A stretch of DNA of 64,000 nt from Stercorarius parasiticus (taxonomy: Eukaryota > Chordata > Aves > Charadriiformes > Stercorariidae). Under the pieces are notes generated by a model. That model had not been told where the DNA came from, searched no databases, and saw only the letters and a program-made list of their open reading frames with translations. Numbering within the stretch: position 1 is the stretch's first letter; each line of letters opens with the position of its first letter. This document shows positions 1 to 9,500 of the stretch, in pieces. Made by a program: the position numbers and the translations under genes. Where the stretch lies: NCBI GenBank assembly GCA_013396915.1, contig VWZL01000111.1, positions 35,075 to 99,074 of the forward strand. Reading direction: 5' to 3'.

Positions 1-532
1 CTCCTCCTCCTCCTTCTCCTCTCTCAGAGCAATTCCTTGCTCTCCCCTGATGCTGTCCCCATGAGCTCTGCCCGTGACCTGCTCCCATGTCCCTGCCCCG
101 CAGGCTTGTGCGGCAGAGCCCAGGCTGACCCTGCAGCTCCCGTGCAATGGTCCTGTTGTTTCTATACAGCCTCAAGGTGCTTCACCCGGTTTGTGCTGGG
201 CTCAGGCAGCTTTGCCCGAGTGCTGGAGAGGATCTCCCGAGGATTTCTGTGTGGGCAGTGGGGGAGAGCCCCAAGCAGGGAGCCATGGGGCACCGCGTGG
301 GCTATGGGGCTGGCAGCAGGGTGGTCTAACTGGGCAGTGGTGTGGGGCGGTGTGCCCCAGTTCTCCCACCGTGGGCAGGACCGCTGGTGGGTGCAGAAAT
401 GGAAGAGCACTGGGTCCCCCCATCAAGTGGCAGCCCAGCCAAGTGACAAGAGTTGTGTCCAGTCCCAAGGTCTCGGAGCCTGGTTCCCTCCGTGGGGCAG
501 CGGGTGCAGTTTTGCCCTTCCTCCTCCTACAG
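1..532 (+). other. SLIT1: SLIT1 intron (3' part)
   Basis: No Slit LRR coding sequence was recognised here. The stretch opens with a CTC/CTT-rich pyrimidine run (1-27) and ends in the pyrimidine tract and AG at 531-532 that precede the LRRCT exon. The exon coding the last LRRs must lie further left. Confidence 0.8.
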
Positions 533-696
533 AGCCATCGGGGCCAACCCCCTGTACTGCAGCTGCAACCTGCGCTGGCTCTCCAGCTGGGTCAAGACGG
601 GGTACAAGGAGCCAGGCATCGCCCGCTGTGCCGGGCCCCCCGACATGGAAGGCAAGCTGCTGCTCACCACCCCTGCCAAGAAGTTCGAGTGCCAAG
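533..696 (+). CDS. SLIT1: SLIT1 exon: LRRCT cap of fourth LRR block
   Basis: The acceptor AG is at 531-532 and the donor is GCCAAG|GTGAGA. The exon enters completing a split codon and leaves one base over. It encodes [11 protein letters not shown]...[14 protein letters not shown]...CAGPP...KKFECQ, the cysteine-rich cap closing the D4 LRR domain. The family literature gives D4 a role in Slit dimerisation and heparan binding. Confidence 0.95.
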
Positions 697-3600
697 GTGA
701 GAGGTGCCTGCGCTGTCCATCTGTCCATCCGTCCCCTCCTCAGGCAGGGCATCAGGCGGGAAGGGGAGCTGGGCTGCCGCCTTCCCCATGCCCGGCAGAG
801 CCATGCTTCATGAATCTGGGGGACTCTGGCATTTCATCTGTTGTGGAGGAGGGGGACTGGGCAGCTTTTGTCCACTTGGCTGGTGGCACGTCCCTGGTGA
901 CTGAGCAAGCACGTGGCTGTACCATTGCCTGGTGCACAGCCCCTTGGCAGGGCAGGCTCTTGTCCCAGCCGTGGCTGGGGCTCTGCCTGCCATGTTAATG
1001 CCTACAAATGGACGCCTCCCCATCACTCCCCCCACTGATGGTCATCTCTGCGCCTCCTGTCCTGCAGGCCCGCCCGCCCTGAGCGTCCAGGCCAAGTGCA
1101 ACCCCTGCCTCTCCAGACCCTGCCAGAACCAGGGCACTTGCCACAACGACCCCCTCAGCTTCTACCGCTGTGCCTGCCCCAGTGGCTACAAGGTACCCTG
1201 GTCCCGGGGGTCCCCAGCATGGGGGGACCCATCCCTGCAGAGGGGAAGGGGGCAGCGTGGGGGCTCTGCCGTGCCCCCGGGGTTCGCTGCCTGCAGGACC
1301 GTCCCTGGTCCCTGCACACCGCAGTGCCCTGCTGAGCGGGACAGGGCAGGGGGAGCGGGACACGGTGCTGTGGCACCCTCCTCGCTCCCACCTCTCCCTC
1401 TTTCTTTCCCCAGGGCAGGGACTGCGAGGTGGCACTCAGTGGCTGCTCCTCCAACCCCTGCGCCAACGGGGGGACCTGCCAGCCCCAGGAGGGGGAAGGA
1501 GCTGGGTTCAGGTGAGTGCTGGACGGGAACCCACAGAAGATGGGCGTTTGGGCAGCAGCGTGGAGCCCTGGCATCCCACAGAGATAAAGCCTGGTGCTTC
1601 TTTCCCCTCCTGTGTGGTCCCAGGGGCGTGTAGCTGGGCTATGGCATTCACCCGGCAGCTCCTGCCCATGCTGCCTGCTCTCTGCAGCCCTGCACCTCCT
1701 CCTTACGAGTCTTATGAGGAGCAGCTGAGGGAGCTGGGGTTGTTCAGCCTGGGGAAAAGGAGGCTGAGGGGAGACCTTACTGCTCTCTACAACTGCCTGA
1801 AAGGAGGCTGTAGAGAGGTGGGGGTCGGTCTCTGCTCCCAAGCGACAGGTGATAGAACAAGAGGAAACGGCCTCAAGTTGTGCCAGGGGAGGTTTAGAAT
1901 GGATATTAGGAAAAATTTTTACACTGAAAGGGTTATCAAGCATTGGAACAGGCTGCCCAGGGAAGAGGTTGAGTCACCATCCCTGGAGGTATTTAAAAGA
2001 CGTGTAGACACAGTGCTTAGAGATATGGTTTAGTGGGGGTTTTTGTCAGTGTTAGGTTGATGGTTGGACTCGATCTGAAAGGTCCCTTCCAACCTTGGCA
2101 ATTCCATGATTCTCTGATTCCTGCCAGCACAGCACCAGCAGGGCTGAACTGAAGGAGGGTAGATTTAGATTGGATATCAGGAAGAAATTCTTTACTGTGA
2201 GGGTGGTGAGGCACTGGAACAGGTTGCCCAGGGAAGATGTTGATGCCCCATCCCTGGAAGTGTTCAAGGCCAGGCTGGATGGGGCTTTGAGCAGCCTGGT
2301 CTAGCGGGAGGTGTCCCTGCCCATGGCAGGGGGGTTCAAACCAGATGATCTTTAAGGTCCCTTCCAACCCAAACCATTCTGTGTGTGATTCTGTGTGATG
2401 GCTCCGCTTGCCCGTGCCCCCTGGCCGTGCAGGCTCCTGGGATGGCGGCATGGTGGGAGAGGGGGTCCTGCCGCCACGGGAGGTATGGGGAGGCAGAGGG
2501 CAGCGGGATTTGGGGCTGGGATCCGGCTGACTGTGGGATGGGGCACGATGCGGCTCTGGGTTCGCTGCCATTCCCTGCAGGGCTGCCGTGCCCCCGCGCA
2601 ACCCTCGCTACCCCGAATGCTTCAGGCCATTCCGGGAACCGAGGTGCAATTAACAGCTGAAAATAGCTGGCAGGCCGGGGGCGAGGAGGTGGGATGTGCA
2701 GCCGCCCGGCCCCCTGCGCTGAGTGGCCTCTCAGCCCGTTGTCGTGGCAACTCAGCATCCTCGCTGCACGCTCCCCATGGGGCTGTGGGCTGCCACCTCC
2801 CCCCCCCCCATGCCCAGTGTCAGGCAGGGGGGCACCGAACCCTGCTCCCCGCAGCCTCTGGGCATGCATGCTGCACCGCCAAAATTTTTGCTGGTGTTTT
2901 TGAAAGTAACATCCCGAAATGTTGCGTTTCCCACCCCCTGACGCTGCCCCGTGCCCTGCGGCAGGTGCCTGTGCCCGGTGGGCTTTGAGGGCCCCAGCTG
3001 CCGTGCCACCAGCGACCCCTGCAAGGAGCACAGCTGCGAGAACGGGGGCTCCTGCCTGCCTGGCGCCACCAACTACACCTGCCTGTGCCCTGCCCACTAC
3101 ACAGGTACCCGGAATGAGGGCTGGCCGGCCCCAGACCTCGCGGGCCTGGCAGAGGGATGTGCTTCTCCCTTCCCACCGATGAGGGCTAATAGCTTCTCTG
3201 CCTGCTGTCCCGGTGCCCATCACTGTGGCCTCTGGGCTCCTCTGGGCCTCAAGTTTGGGTATGCCCAGCTGAGCCCCCATGCCCTGGGATGCCTTCGCTC
3301 CCTGGCTGGGGCGAGGGCTGCCTCCTGCAGAGCCCTGCACCCATGGCAGTGCGAGCTGCGGGCTTGATGGTTGCCTGCCTTGAGCTGAGCCCGCGGGGTC
3401 CGGGGCTGCCCCTCCGGTTCTGGAGCTGCTGGGCACCCCCTGGCACCCCATCTTCTGCCTCTCCAGGGGATTTCTGTGAGCAGCCACCAGATTTCTGCTC
3501 AGCCGAGCTCAGCCCCTGCCAGCATGGCTCCACCTGCATCTCCACCAGCCAGGGGCCCAGGTGAGCCCCCCCATCTCGAAACCGCCTTCTGGCGGCTGCC

Positions 3601-6600
3601 TGGTGGGGGAGATTTGCTTTTGGGGGGCTGCAGCTTGTGGGCTGGCCAGGGGTACAGGGAAGGGGATGGCGGGAGGAGCAGGTGGGAAAGGAAGGGGCAG
3701 CCGTGAACCCCCCACCTGCCCCAGGTGCGAGTGCGTGCCCGGCTACGTGGGGACCAACTGCAGTGAGGACTTCGATGACTGCCAGGACCACCGGTGCCAA
3801 AACAACGCCCGCTGCCTGGACGAGGTGAACGGCTACTCCTGCCTCTGCACCGAGGGCTACAGGTACCGCTGGGGAGACGGAGGGGGCACTGGGGATAGCA
3901 GGAATGGCTAAATGTCGCCATGCAGGAGGGAGCAGTCCTGGCTACCACGTCCGTCCATCCCTCCATTCATCCATCCATCAACCCATCCACCCCAGCAAGA
4001 AGAAGGAGTGGTGCTGGGGGTGTAGGTCTCTGGGGATGGAGGCTGGGGGGAGCCAGCGTCCCTGGGGAGGGACCCCAGGGCAGGGCTCAGCATCCAGGCA
4101 TCCCTCTGGGTCCGCTGGCTGCAGAGCCTCCCTGGGGATCCTGAAACAGCGGTGTGCTGTCAGAGCCCCGTGGGGTGGTGGGCAGTGGGTAGGGCGCTTT
4201 CCCAGCCCTGTGCCCAGCAGCACCCTTGGCCCTGCAGCGGCCAGCTCTGCGAGATGCCTCCCCGCGCCCCCGGCCAGCCCGGCCTCTGTGAGCGAGCCGA
4301 GTGCCAGAACGGGGCTCCGTGTGTGGAGCGGGGCTCCCGCGCCCTCTGCCAGTGCCTGCCGGGCTTCGGCGGCCCCAAGTGTGAGAAGCTGCTGAGCGTC
4401 AACTTCGTGGACCGCGACACGTACCTGCAGTTCACCGACCTGCAGGACTGGCCCCGGGCCAACATCACCCTGCAGGTGAGGGCTGGGGGGTGGGGGGGGA
4501 CACGGGAGCATCGGTGGGAGGTGGCATCGGGGGTGCTGCCCCAGGGATGTGAGCTCCCACCTCTCCCTCTGCCAGGTCTCCACGGCTGAAGACAACGGCA
4601 TCCTGCTGTACAACGGCGACAGTGACCACATGGCTGTGGAGCTGTACCAGGGCCACGTCAGGGTCAGCTACGACCCCGGCACCCACCCCAGCTCGGCCAT
4701 CTACAGGTACCTGCCACCCCTTCCCCCCTCGCTGGGGACCGCCACCCCCATTGCATGGGCTTGGAGCGTCCCCAGTGACCCAGGCCTCCCCACCAGCGCC
4801 GAGACCATCAATGACGGGCAGTTTCACACCGTGGAGCTGGTGACCTTCGATCAGATGGTGAACCTCTCCATCGATGGCGGCAGCCCCATGACCATGGACA
4901 ACTCGGGCAAGCACTACACGCTGAACAGCGAGGCCCCCCTCTACGTGGGAGGTAGGACAGGGGCTGCAGGGGGGGCGATGCAGGTCATGGGAGGCATCTG
5001 GGCACGCTGATGGTCCTGCACTCCCCAGGGATGCCTGTGGACGTCAACTCGGCCGCCTTCCGCCTCTGGCAGCTCCTCAACGGCACCAGCTTCCATGGGT
5101 GCATCCGCAACCTCTACATCAACAACGAGCTGCAGGACTTCACCAAGACGCGGATGACACCGGGGGTGGTGCCAGGCTGTGAGCCCTGCCGCAAGCTCTA
5201 CTGCCTGCACGGCATCTGCCAGCCCGCCGGCGCCCAGGGCCCCATCTGCCACTGCGAGCCCGGCTGGGACGGGCCCCACTGTGACCAGCCCCGCGGCGGC
5301 CCCTGCCAGGGCCACAAGTGAGTGTCCCCTCCCCGTTGGCTGCCCCGCAGCGATGGCCTTGCCCCCACTGGCAGCCCCACAGTGACCCATCTGCCCCATT
5401 GGCTGTCCTGAAGCAACAGCACTGCCCCATTGGATGCCCTACAGCAACAGTCCTGACCCATCGTGTCTTTGGCCACCCCACCTCATTGGCTGCTCCACCA
5501 CAACTGCCCTAGTCCATTGGCTCATTGGCTGCCCTACCACAACTGCTCCACCCCATTGGCTGATTGGCTGACCCTTCTTCATTGTCCGCCCCACCACAAC
5601 TGCCCCATCGCATTGACTCATTGGCCGCCCTTTTCTCATTGGCTGCCCCACCACAACTGCCCTACTCCATTGGCTGATTGGCTGACCCTTCTTCACTGGC
5701 TGGCCCACCACAACTGCCCCACCCCATTGGTTCATTGGCTTTACTTTCCTCATTGGCTGCCTTGTCATTGGCTGCCCCTCACTGGCCGACCTTCTCAATC
5801 CTGCCCTCTCCATTGGTTGTCCCCGCTCACTGCCTGCCCTGCTCACCCCTCCCGTTGTCTCTCCACCACCCTCCCGGGACTGGGTCGTGCCGGTGGTGCT
5901 GTGCAGTGGCAGTGCCATGCCATGGTGGTGCCATGCTATGGAGCTGCCATGCTGTGGTGGTGCCGTTCTCTGCCGGTGGTGCCGTTCCATGGCAGTGCCA
6001 TGCCATGCCACTACCACCAAGTCGTGCCAGGGCTGTACAGTGCCAATAGTGCCATGCCAGAGCCACACCAGTGCTGTGCCATGATGGCTGTGCTATACCA
6101 GTGCTGTGGCAGTGCCATGCTGGTGCTGGTGCAATACTCTGCTGGTGCCATGCTGATGCTGAGCCATGCCATGCTTGGTGCTGGTGGGCTGTGCATCCTG
6201 TTTCTGCGCCGTGCCGTGCCAGCGTGAGCCTGACAGTGCCGGGTGCCCGCAGGTGCGTGCACGGGCTGTGCCTGCCCCTCGACGCCCTCTCCTACAGCTG
6301 CCAGTGCCACCAGGGCTACCAGGGCGCCCTCTGCAACCAGCCCACCGAGGTGCCCGACCCCTGCCGCCGCCAGCCCTGCGTCCACGGCCACTGCCGCCTC
6401 ACCCCAGGTGGCCAGCCCACCTGCGAGTGCCACAGCGGCTATGCTGGAGCCCTCTGCGACCAAGGTAGGCACCCGGGAAGGTGGGTGCCCGAGGTGGGCA
6501 GCCCCACACCAGGACTCCAGACTGAGCATCGCCGTCCTGCAGAGCCGGAGTGCCGTGGGGAGCCGGTGCGGGACTACCACCAGGTGCAGCGGGGCTATGC

Positions 6601-6787
6601 CATCTGCCAGACGACGCGGCCGGTGGCCTGGGTGGAATGCCGGGGATCCTGCATCGGCCCCAGCGCCGGCTGCTGCACTGGGCTGCGGCTGCGGCGCAGG
6701 AAATACGCCTTCGAGTGCAGCAACGGCGCGACCTTCGTGGAGGAGGTGGAGAAGCCCAGCAAGTGCGGCTGCAGCCAGTGCCTGTGA
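533..6787 (+). CDS. SLIT1: SLIT1, C-terminal portion (12 spliced exons, gene span)
   Basis: Twelve exons with GT/AG boundaries join in frame to about 675 residues and end at TGA 6785-6787. Domain order is LRRCT cap of the fourth LRR block, six EGF modules, laminin G, three EGF modules and a C-terminal cystine knot; this is the Slit architecture. Slits are secreted ligands of ROBO receptors that repel axons and migrating cells and bind heparan sulfate. The paralogue call rests on recall of human SLIT1, which shares near-identical stretches in the LRRCT (NPLYC...[16 protein letters not shown]), laminin G ([16 protein letters not shown]) and knot ([18 protein letters not shown]). The signal peptide and LRR blocks 1-3 lie left of the window. 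Introns are short and GC-rich. LCOR lies downstream on the opposite strand. Confidence 0.96.
697..1067 (+). other. SLIT1: SLIT1 intron, 371 bp
   Basis: GC-rich intron with a GTGAGA donor and a TCCTGCAG acceptor. No repeat or other element was recognised. Confidence 0.85.
1068..1192 (+). CDS. SLIT1: SLIT1 exon: EGF module 1
   Basis: Encodes the linker after the LRRCT ([10 protein letters not shown]) and EGF module 1 with its cysteine pattern ([22 protein letters not shown]). It enters with two bases completing the split Gly codon and exits at phase 0 before GTACCC. Confidence 0.95.
1414..1511 (+). CDS. SLIT1: SLIT1 exon: end of EGF1 and most of EGF2
   Basis: Starts at phase 0 with GRDCEV, closing EGF1, then [14 protein letters not shown] of EGF2. 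The donor GTGAGT follows AG of a split Arg codon. Confidence 0.94.
1706..2120 (+). mobile_element. CR1 LINE 3' fragment
   Basis: The sequence follows the 3' end of avian CR1 retrotransposons: a GAGGAGCAGCTGAGGGAGCT-like start, then GGCTGCCCAGGGAAGAGGTTG, then the tail GGTCCCTTCCAACCTTGG...ATTCTCTGATTC. It lies in a SLIT1 intron in the sense orientation. The copy is 5'-truncated, as is usual for CR1, and has no intact reverse transcriptase. The left boundary is approximate. Confidence 0.9.
2149..2399 (+). mobile_element. Second CR1 LINE 3' fragment, same orientation
   Basis: A separate CR1 3' end begins about 30 bases after the first one ends: TTTAGATTGGATATCAGGAAGAAATTC, GGAACAGGTTGCCCAGG, then GATGATCTTTAAGGTCCCTTCCAACCC and ATTCTGTGTGTGATTCTGTG. 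It is closer to the CR1 pattern I remember than its neighbour, so it may be younger. Confidence 0.9.
2965..3104 (+). CDS. SLIT1: SLIT1 exon: end of EGF2 and EGF3
   Basis: The acceptor is GCGGCAG. It encodes [12 protein letters not shown], closing EGF2, then [16 protein letters not shown] and [11 protein letters not shown] of EGF3; NYT is a possible N-glycosylation site. The exon follows the 1.45-kb CR1-bearing intron. Confidence 0.94.
3467..3560 (+). CDS. SLIT1: SLIT1 exon: end of EGF3 and start of EGF4
   Basis: Encodes GDFC, closing EGF3, and [17 protein letters not shown] of EGF4. Acceptor CTCCAG and donor CCCAG|GTGAGC. It is preceded by an intron (3105-3466) in which nothing else was seen. 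Confidence 0.93.
3725..3862 (+). CDS. SLIT1: SLIT1 exon: end of EGF4 and EGF5
   Basis: Encodes [12 protein letters not shown], closing EGF4, and EGF5 ([29 protein letters not shown]). The DD start and the D.VN.YSC pattern are like a calcium-binding EGF. Donor GTACCG. Confidence 0.94.
3945..3992 (+). repeat. TCCA tetranucleotide microsatellite
   Basis: Imperfect CCAT/TCCA repeats in the intron 3863-4237 between the EGF5 and EGF6 exons. Confidence 0.8.
4238..4475 (+). CDS. SLIT1: SLIT1 exon: EGF5 end, linker, EGF6, laminin G start
   Basis: Encodes GQLCEM, a Pro-rich linker ([10 protein letters not shown]), EGF6 ([12 protein letters not shown]...[12 protein letters not shown]) and the first laminin G strand ([18 protein letters not shown]...ANITLQ), with an NIT sequon. 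The linker is the place where SLIT2 is proteolytically cut into N and C fragments. Here it has one Arg among several Pro, so cleavage is possible but not shown. Confidence 0.95.
4576..4706 (+). CDS. SLIT1: SLIT1 exon: laminin G domain, part 2
   Basis: In-frame exon from GTCTCCACGGCT ([15 protein letters not shown]...[18 protein letters not shown]) to the GTACCT donor. These are typical laminin G beta strands. Confidence 0.96.
4797..4951 (+). CDS. SLIT1: SLIT1 exon: laminin G domain, part 3
   Basis: Encodes [20 protein letters not shown] and NLSIDGG (an N-glycosylation sequon), then SEAPLYVGG. Acceptor CACCAG and donor GGAG|GTAGGA. Confidence 0.96.
5029..5317 (+). CDS. SLIT1: SLIT1 exon: laminin G end, EGF7, start of EGF8
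   Basis: Encodes [37 protein letters not shown] (laminin G cysteine), EGF7 ([26 protein letters not shown]) and GPCQGHK of EGF8. The donor is CACAA|GTGAGT. Confidence 0.96.
5395..5820 (+). repeat. Minisatellite rich in ATTGG (inverted CCAAT)
   Basis: Tandem degenerate units in the SLIT1 intron 5318-6252. The core ACCACAACTGC starts at 5497, 5536, 5593, 5650 and 5707, so most units are 57 bp and one is 39 bp. Each unit carries one or more CATTGGCT blocks; I count about 16 exact ATTGG pentamers. Confidence 0.9.
5890..6225 (+). repeat. Minisatellite of GCCATG / GTGGTGCC type
   Basis: Short degenerate repeats of GTGCCATG, ATGGTGGTG and CTATGGAGC run almost to the acceptor of the EGF8/9 exon. 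They directly follow the ATTGG array but differ in sequence and period. Confidence 0.8.
6253..6464 (+). CDS. SLIT1: SLIT1 exon: EGF8 and EGF9
   Basis: Encodes [18 protein letters not shown] (EGF8) and [14 protein letters not shown]...[12 protein letters not shown] (EGF9). The EGF8 part is close to human SLIT1, while EGF9 is more divergent. Donor CAAG|GTAGGC. Confidence 0.95.
6543..6787 (+). CDS. SLIT1: SLIT1 terminal exon: C-terminal cystine knot
   Basis: Encodes the CTCK domain ([64 protein letters not shown]) and ends with TGA. The RLRRRK patch is a plausible heparan-sulfate-binding surface by family analogy. The short preceding intron spans 6465-6542. Confidence 0.97.
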
Positions 6788-9500
6788 GCGGCCACTGGCC
6801 CTGGAGAGCCAGGGGGCCGGCGGGGAGACCCCCCCCTGCAGCCAAGGACCTCGCTTTGCCCTGGGGCCACTGCCCGGGTGTGCCCAAACCACAGCTGCAT
6901 CGGAGGAGCCCGGCGGAGGGTAGAGCTGTTGCATCTAGAGGGTTGGGAAAGGAAAAAAAAAAGAAAAGAAAACTAAAAAAAAAACCCCCACAAACAAAGC
7001 AAATGTGTAGATAGAGAATTTTTTAAGAACTGCAGCTACACAGATGTGTGGATCCGGGGCGGGTGCTCTGCTCCCCACGGTGCTCTGCCTTCCCCCCAGT
7101 GCAGCCCCGCAGGGCAGCGCCTGTGTCCCCCGGTGTGTCCTCTCCCCGGCAGCCCCGTCCCTTATGTCCAGCCGGGTGAGCTGGGGGCTTTTCCGTCACC
7201 TGGGGCTGGAGCAGAGGGGCCTGGTGTGGCAGAGCCTCGTGGGCCATGGCAAGCCGGGGCTGGAAGGGGGCTATGTGGTGCAGCCACCATCCCACGGTCC
7301 CGGCAAGCCCAAAGCCTGGCTTCCCTGTCCTCTCCTCCGGCAGCCCTGACCTCCCTGCTGAGGGCCTGCCATGGCCCTGATGGCAGCTGCAGCGAGCAGC
7401 TCCCCGGTGCCGTGGCTGGGGTGCTGGACCCCACAGCACCCCAAATAATGTCACCAGCTCACTGGCCGCAGCCTGGTGACAGCCCCGGAATGTGCTTGCC
7501 TGCCGGGCTCTGGGGTGCATGGGGCACAGCTCCGGCCCAGTGCAGTGGCATTGGGGCTGTGCTTGGAGCAGGACCAGGGTGGTCCCAGGCACACTGAGTG
7601 GGTCATGGACAGTGGGACATAGATGTCCGTGGGGGGTCTCAGCACCAGCTGTGCCATGGGGGCCAGCACTGTGCTGTTAATGCCGAGGGGACCCCAAATC
7701 CCCTGGCCCAGCCAGGCAGCTCTGCTCAGAGGTGGGAGCCATGTTGGGCAGCGTGGGAACCCCTCTCCTCCAGGCTCAGCCCTGGGGGACTCTGCAGCTG
7801 GGCAGAGGTGGCCCATGTCCAGCTGGCCCAGGGAGCCGGGGCAGGAGGCTGCTGGGACGGACAGCCAGGCGCAGGTTTGCCATGCCCATCATCGGGGCTT
7901 CAGCCTTCTGGGTGCCGGGGCCGGTTGAAGAGGCTGAAGATGCCCGAGCCTGCAAGCCTGGAGCCGACACCGCTGCCAGGGCAGGTCCCACCAGGTCCTG
8001 GACTCGGGTACCAGTGCCTGGGCAGCACCTCCCCAAAGCCCACGGTGCCAGGGGATGCGCTGGGCTGGTGTGGGAGCAGGGGCAGCGCATGGGGTGCCCG
8101 TGCCGGGGTACCACATGCACCCGACCTCCGCAGCAGCATCGCTTCTACCCCCACGGGGGGCTGAGCATGGTGGAGGCCCGGCCTGGGACACTGCACACAG
8201 CTGGACAGTGTGTCACCACGTCACCCAGGTGGACAAACTCATCCCAGGGCTGCAGGCCCGGGTCTCTCCATGGCACCGCTCCAGCCCATCATCTTCAGGG
8301 CTGCACCACCAACTGCAGCCGGGTTCTGGGCATCTCCAACAGGTGCATCCGTCTCCATGGGTGCCATCGCCATCCCTGCTTGCCACCAGCATCCCGGACA
8401 TTCCCACCACCACGGGGATATGTTTCTGCCACAAATGCCCTCTCCACCGGAGCCCCCTCTGCTGCACAGAGGAGCCAGGACACATCTCATTTTGCCCGGC
8501 CGGGGCTCGGTTGTGTTGTGTTTCTGTTCTTGCTGTAAGCTAACCGCTAAAGTATCTCTTTATACAGAATACTTACAGATTCTAATATATATTTGTATTT
8601 CATTTTGTTATAGTATTTTTATATGTTTGGGGTCAACAAATGATGTTTTCTTTTTGTTTACAGATGCTACTGGGCAGGAAAATGACGGTGGCTTTGTTTG
8701 GCCCGTGGGGTTTGTGTGTGTCACTGTTGAAGACGCTGGTTTGTACTAGGCTGGTGAGGGAGGCGTTGAGCATCCTTCCGCTGGCAGAGGCTGTATTGTT
8801 TTAGGAGGTGTTTGGTATTGTCTATGTTGTCTTCCATGTGAACATGACATTTATTCATCCAGAGGCTTGGCCTCTTCTTTCCTGGAGAGGACAAGGGGGT
8901 GCTCGGGAGCTGCTGGGCATAGGAGGAGGTGGCATGGGCTGGGGAGCGTTGGTGCTGCTGTGGGTGATGATTTGCTACTCCTGGAGCAGCCCTGGCCACC
9001 TCTTCTGGGCAGAGCATCGCCCACACAGTGCCGGGACATGCAGCCCTGGGCTGAGGGCTCATCGCTGGGGAGAGCTGGGGTTATCCCTACAAAAGGAGCC
9101 TTGCAGAAGGAGCCATCACTGCCTGGTAATGCGTGGGGCAGCGTGAGAAGCCGAAGGGCCCGGTGCCTGCTGCAGGGGAAATTCGGGGACCTGTAACTCT
9201 TTGGGAAAGGGGACAGGGGGCTTGGGCAGCAGTCCCCGGGCGCACCGATGGGTTGCACTCCTTGTGCCACAAACACAAACCTACTGCATAAAGCCACACC
9301 AGCAGCTCAGACACTCAAATCCCACCCCAGCATTTATATCCCCCCTCCAGAGGGGCAGGTGTGTCCCACCCGGAGGGTGCCAGCCTGCTGCCCCCCCTCA
9401 TGCACTCACTCACCTTCACCCTTCCCCAGTTATCACACCGAACAATCGCTGATATCAAAGAAACGTTTAATAAGCTGCAATAAAATACGGACCTTTAGAA
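6788..9500 (+). other. SLIT1: SLIT1 3'UTR (probable)
   Basis: No further coding sequence follows the stop. An A-rich low-complexity tract lies at 6948-6996. A T-rich block at 8515-8665 (TTTATACAGAATACTTACAG, TTTCATTTTGTTATAG) looks like a conserved UTR segment. The end is placed after AATAAA at 9479-9484, but no canonical hexamer precedes that, and an earlier non-canonical end near 8.9 kb is equally possible. Confidence 0.5.
9467..9484. terminator. Candidate back-to-back poly(A) signals
   Basis: ATTAAA is read on the - strand at 9467-9472 and AATAAA on the + strand at 9479-9484. The - strand signal is followed by T/GT-rich sequence (TTTCTTTG, TTGTTCGGTGTG), as expected downstream of cleavage; the + strand downstream region is weaker. 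They could end PALI1 and SLIT1 transcripts respectively. Confidence 0.4.

Noticed and set aside
1..530. Open frames of 181-258 codons on the + strand overlapping the first SLIT1 exon
   Set aside because: Upstream of 533 they do not resemble Slit LRRs and cross the splice acceptor; only the part from 533 is coding.
1170..2033. 287-codon + strand open frame
   Set aside because: It runs from a SLIT1 intron through an exon in the wrong frame into a CR1 fragment; chance opening in GC-rich DNA.
5497..5760. Regular 57-base spacing that could suggest a CRISPR-like array
   Set aside because: The whole unit repeats, including the would-be spacers, and the host is a vertebrate; it is a minisatellite.
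5463..6227. 254-codon open frame with repeated tryptophan, proline and histidine
   Set aside because: It is the translation of two minisatellites inside an intron, not a protein.
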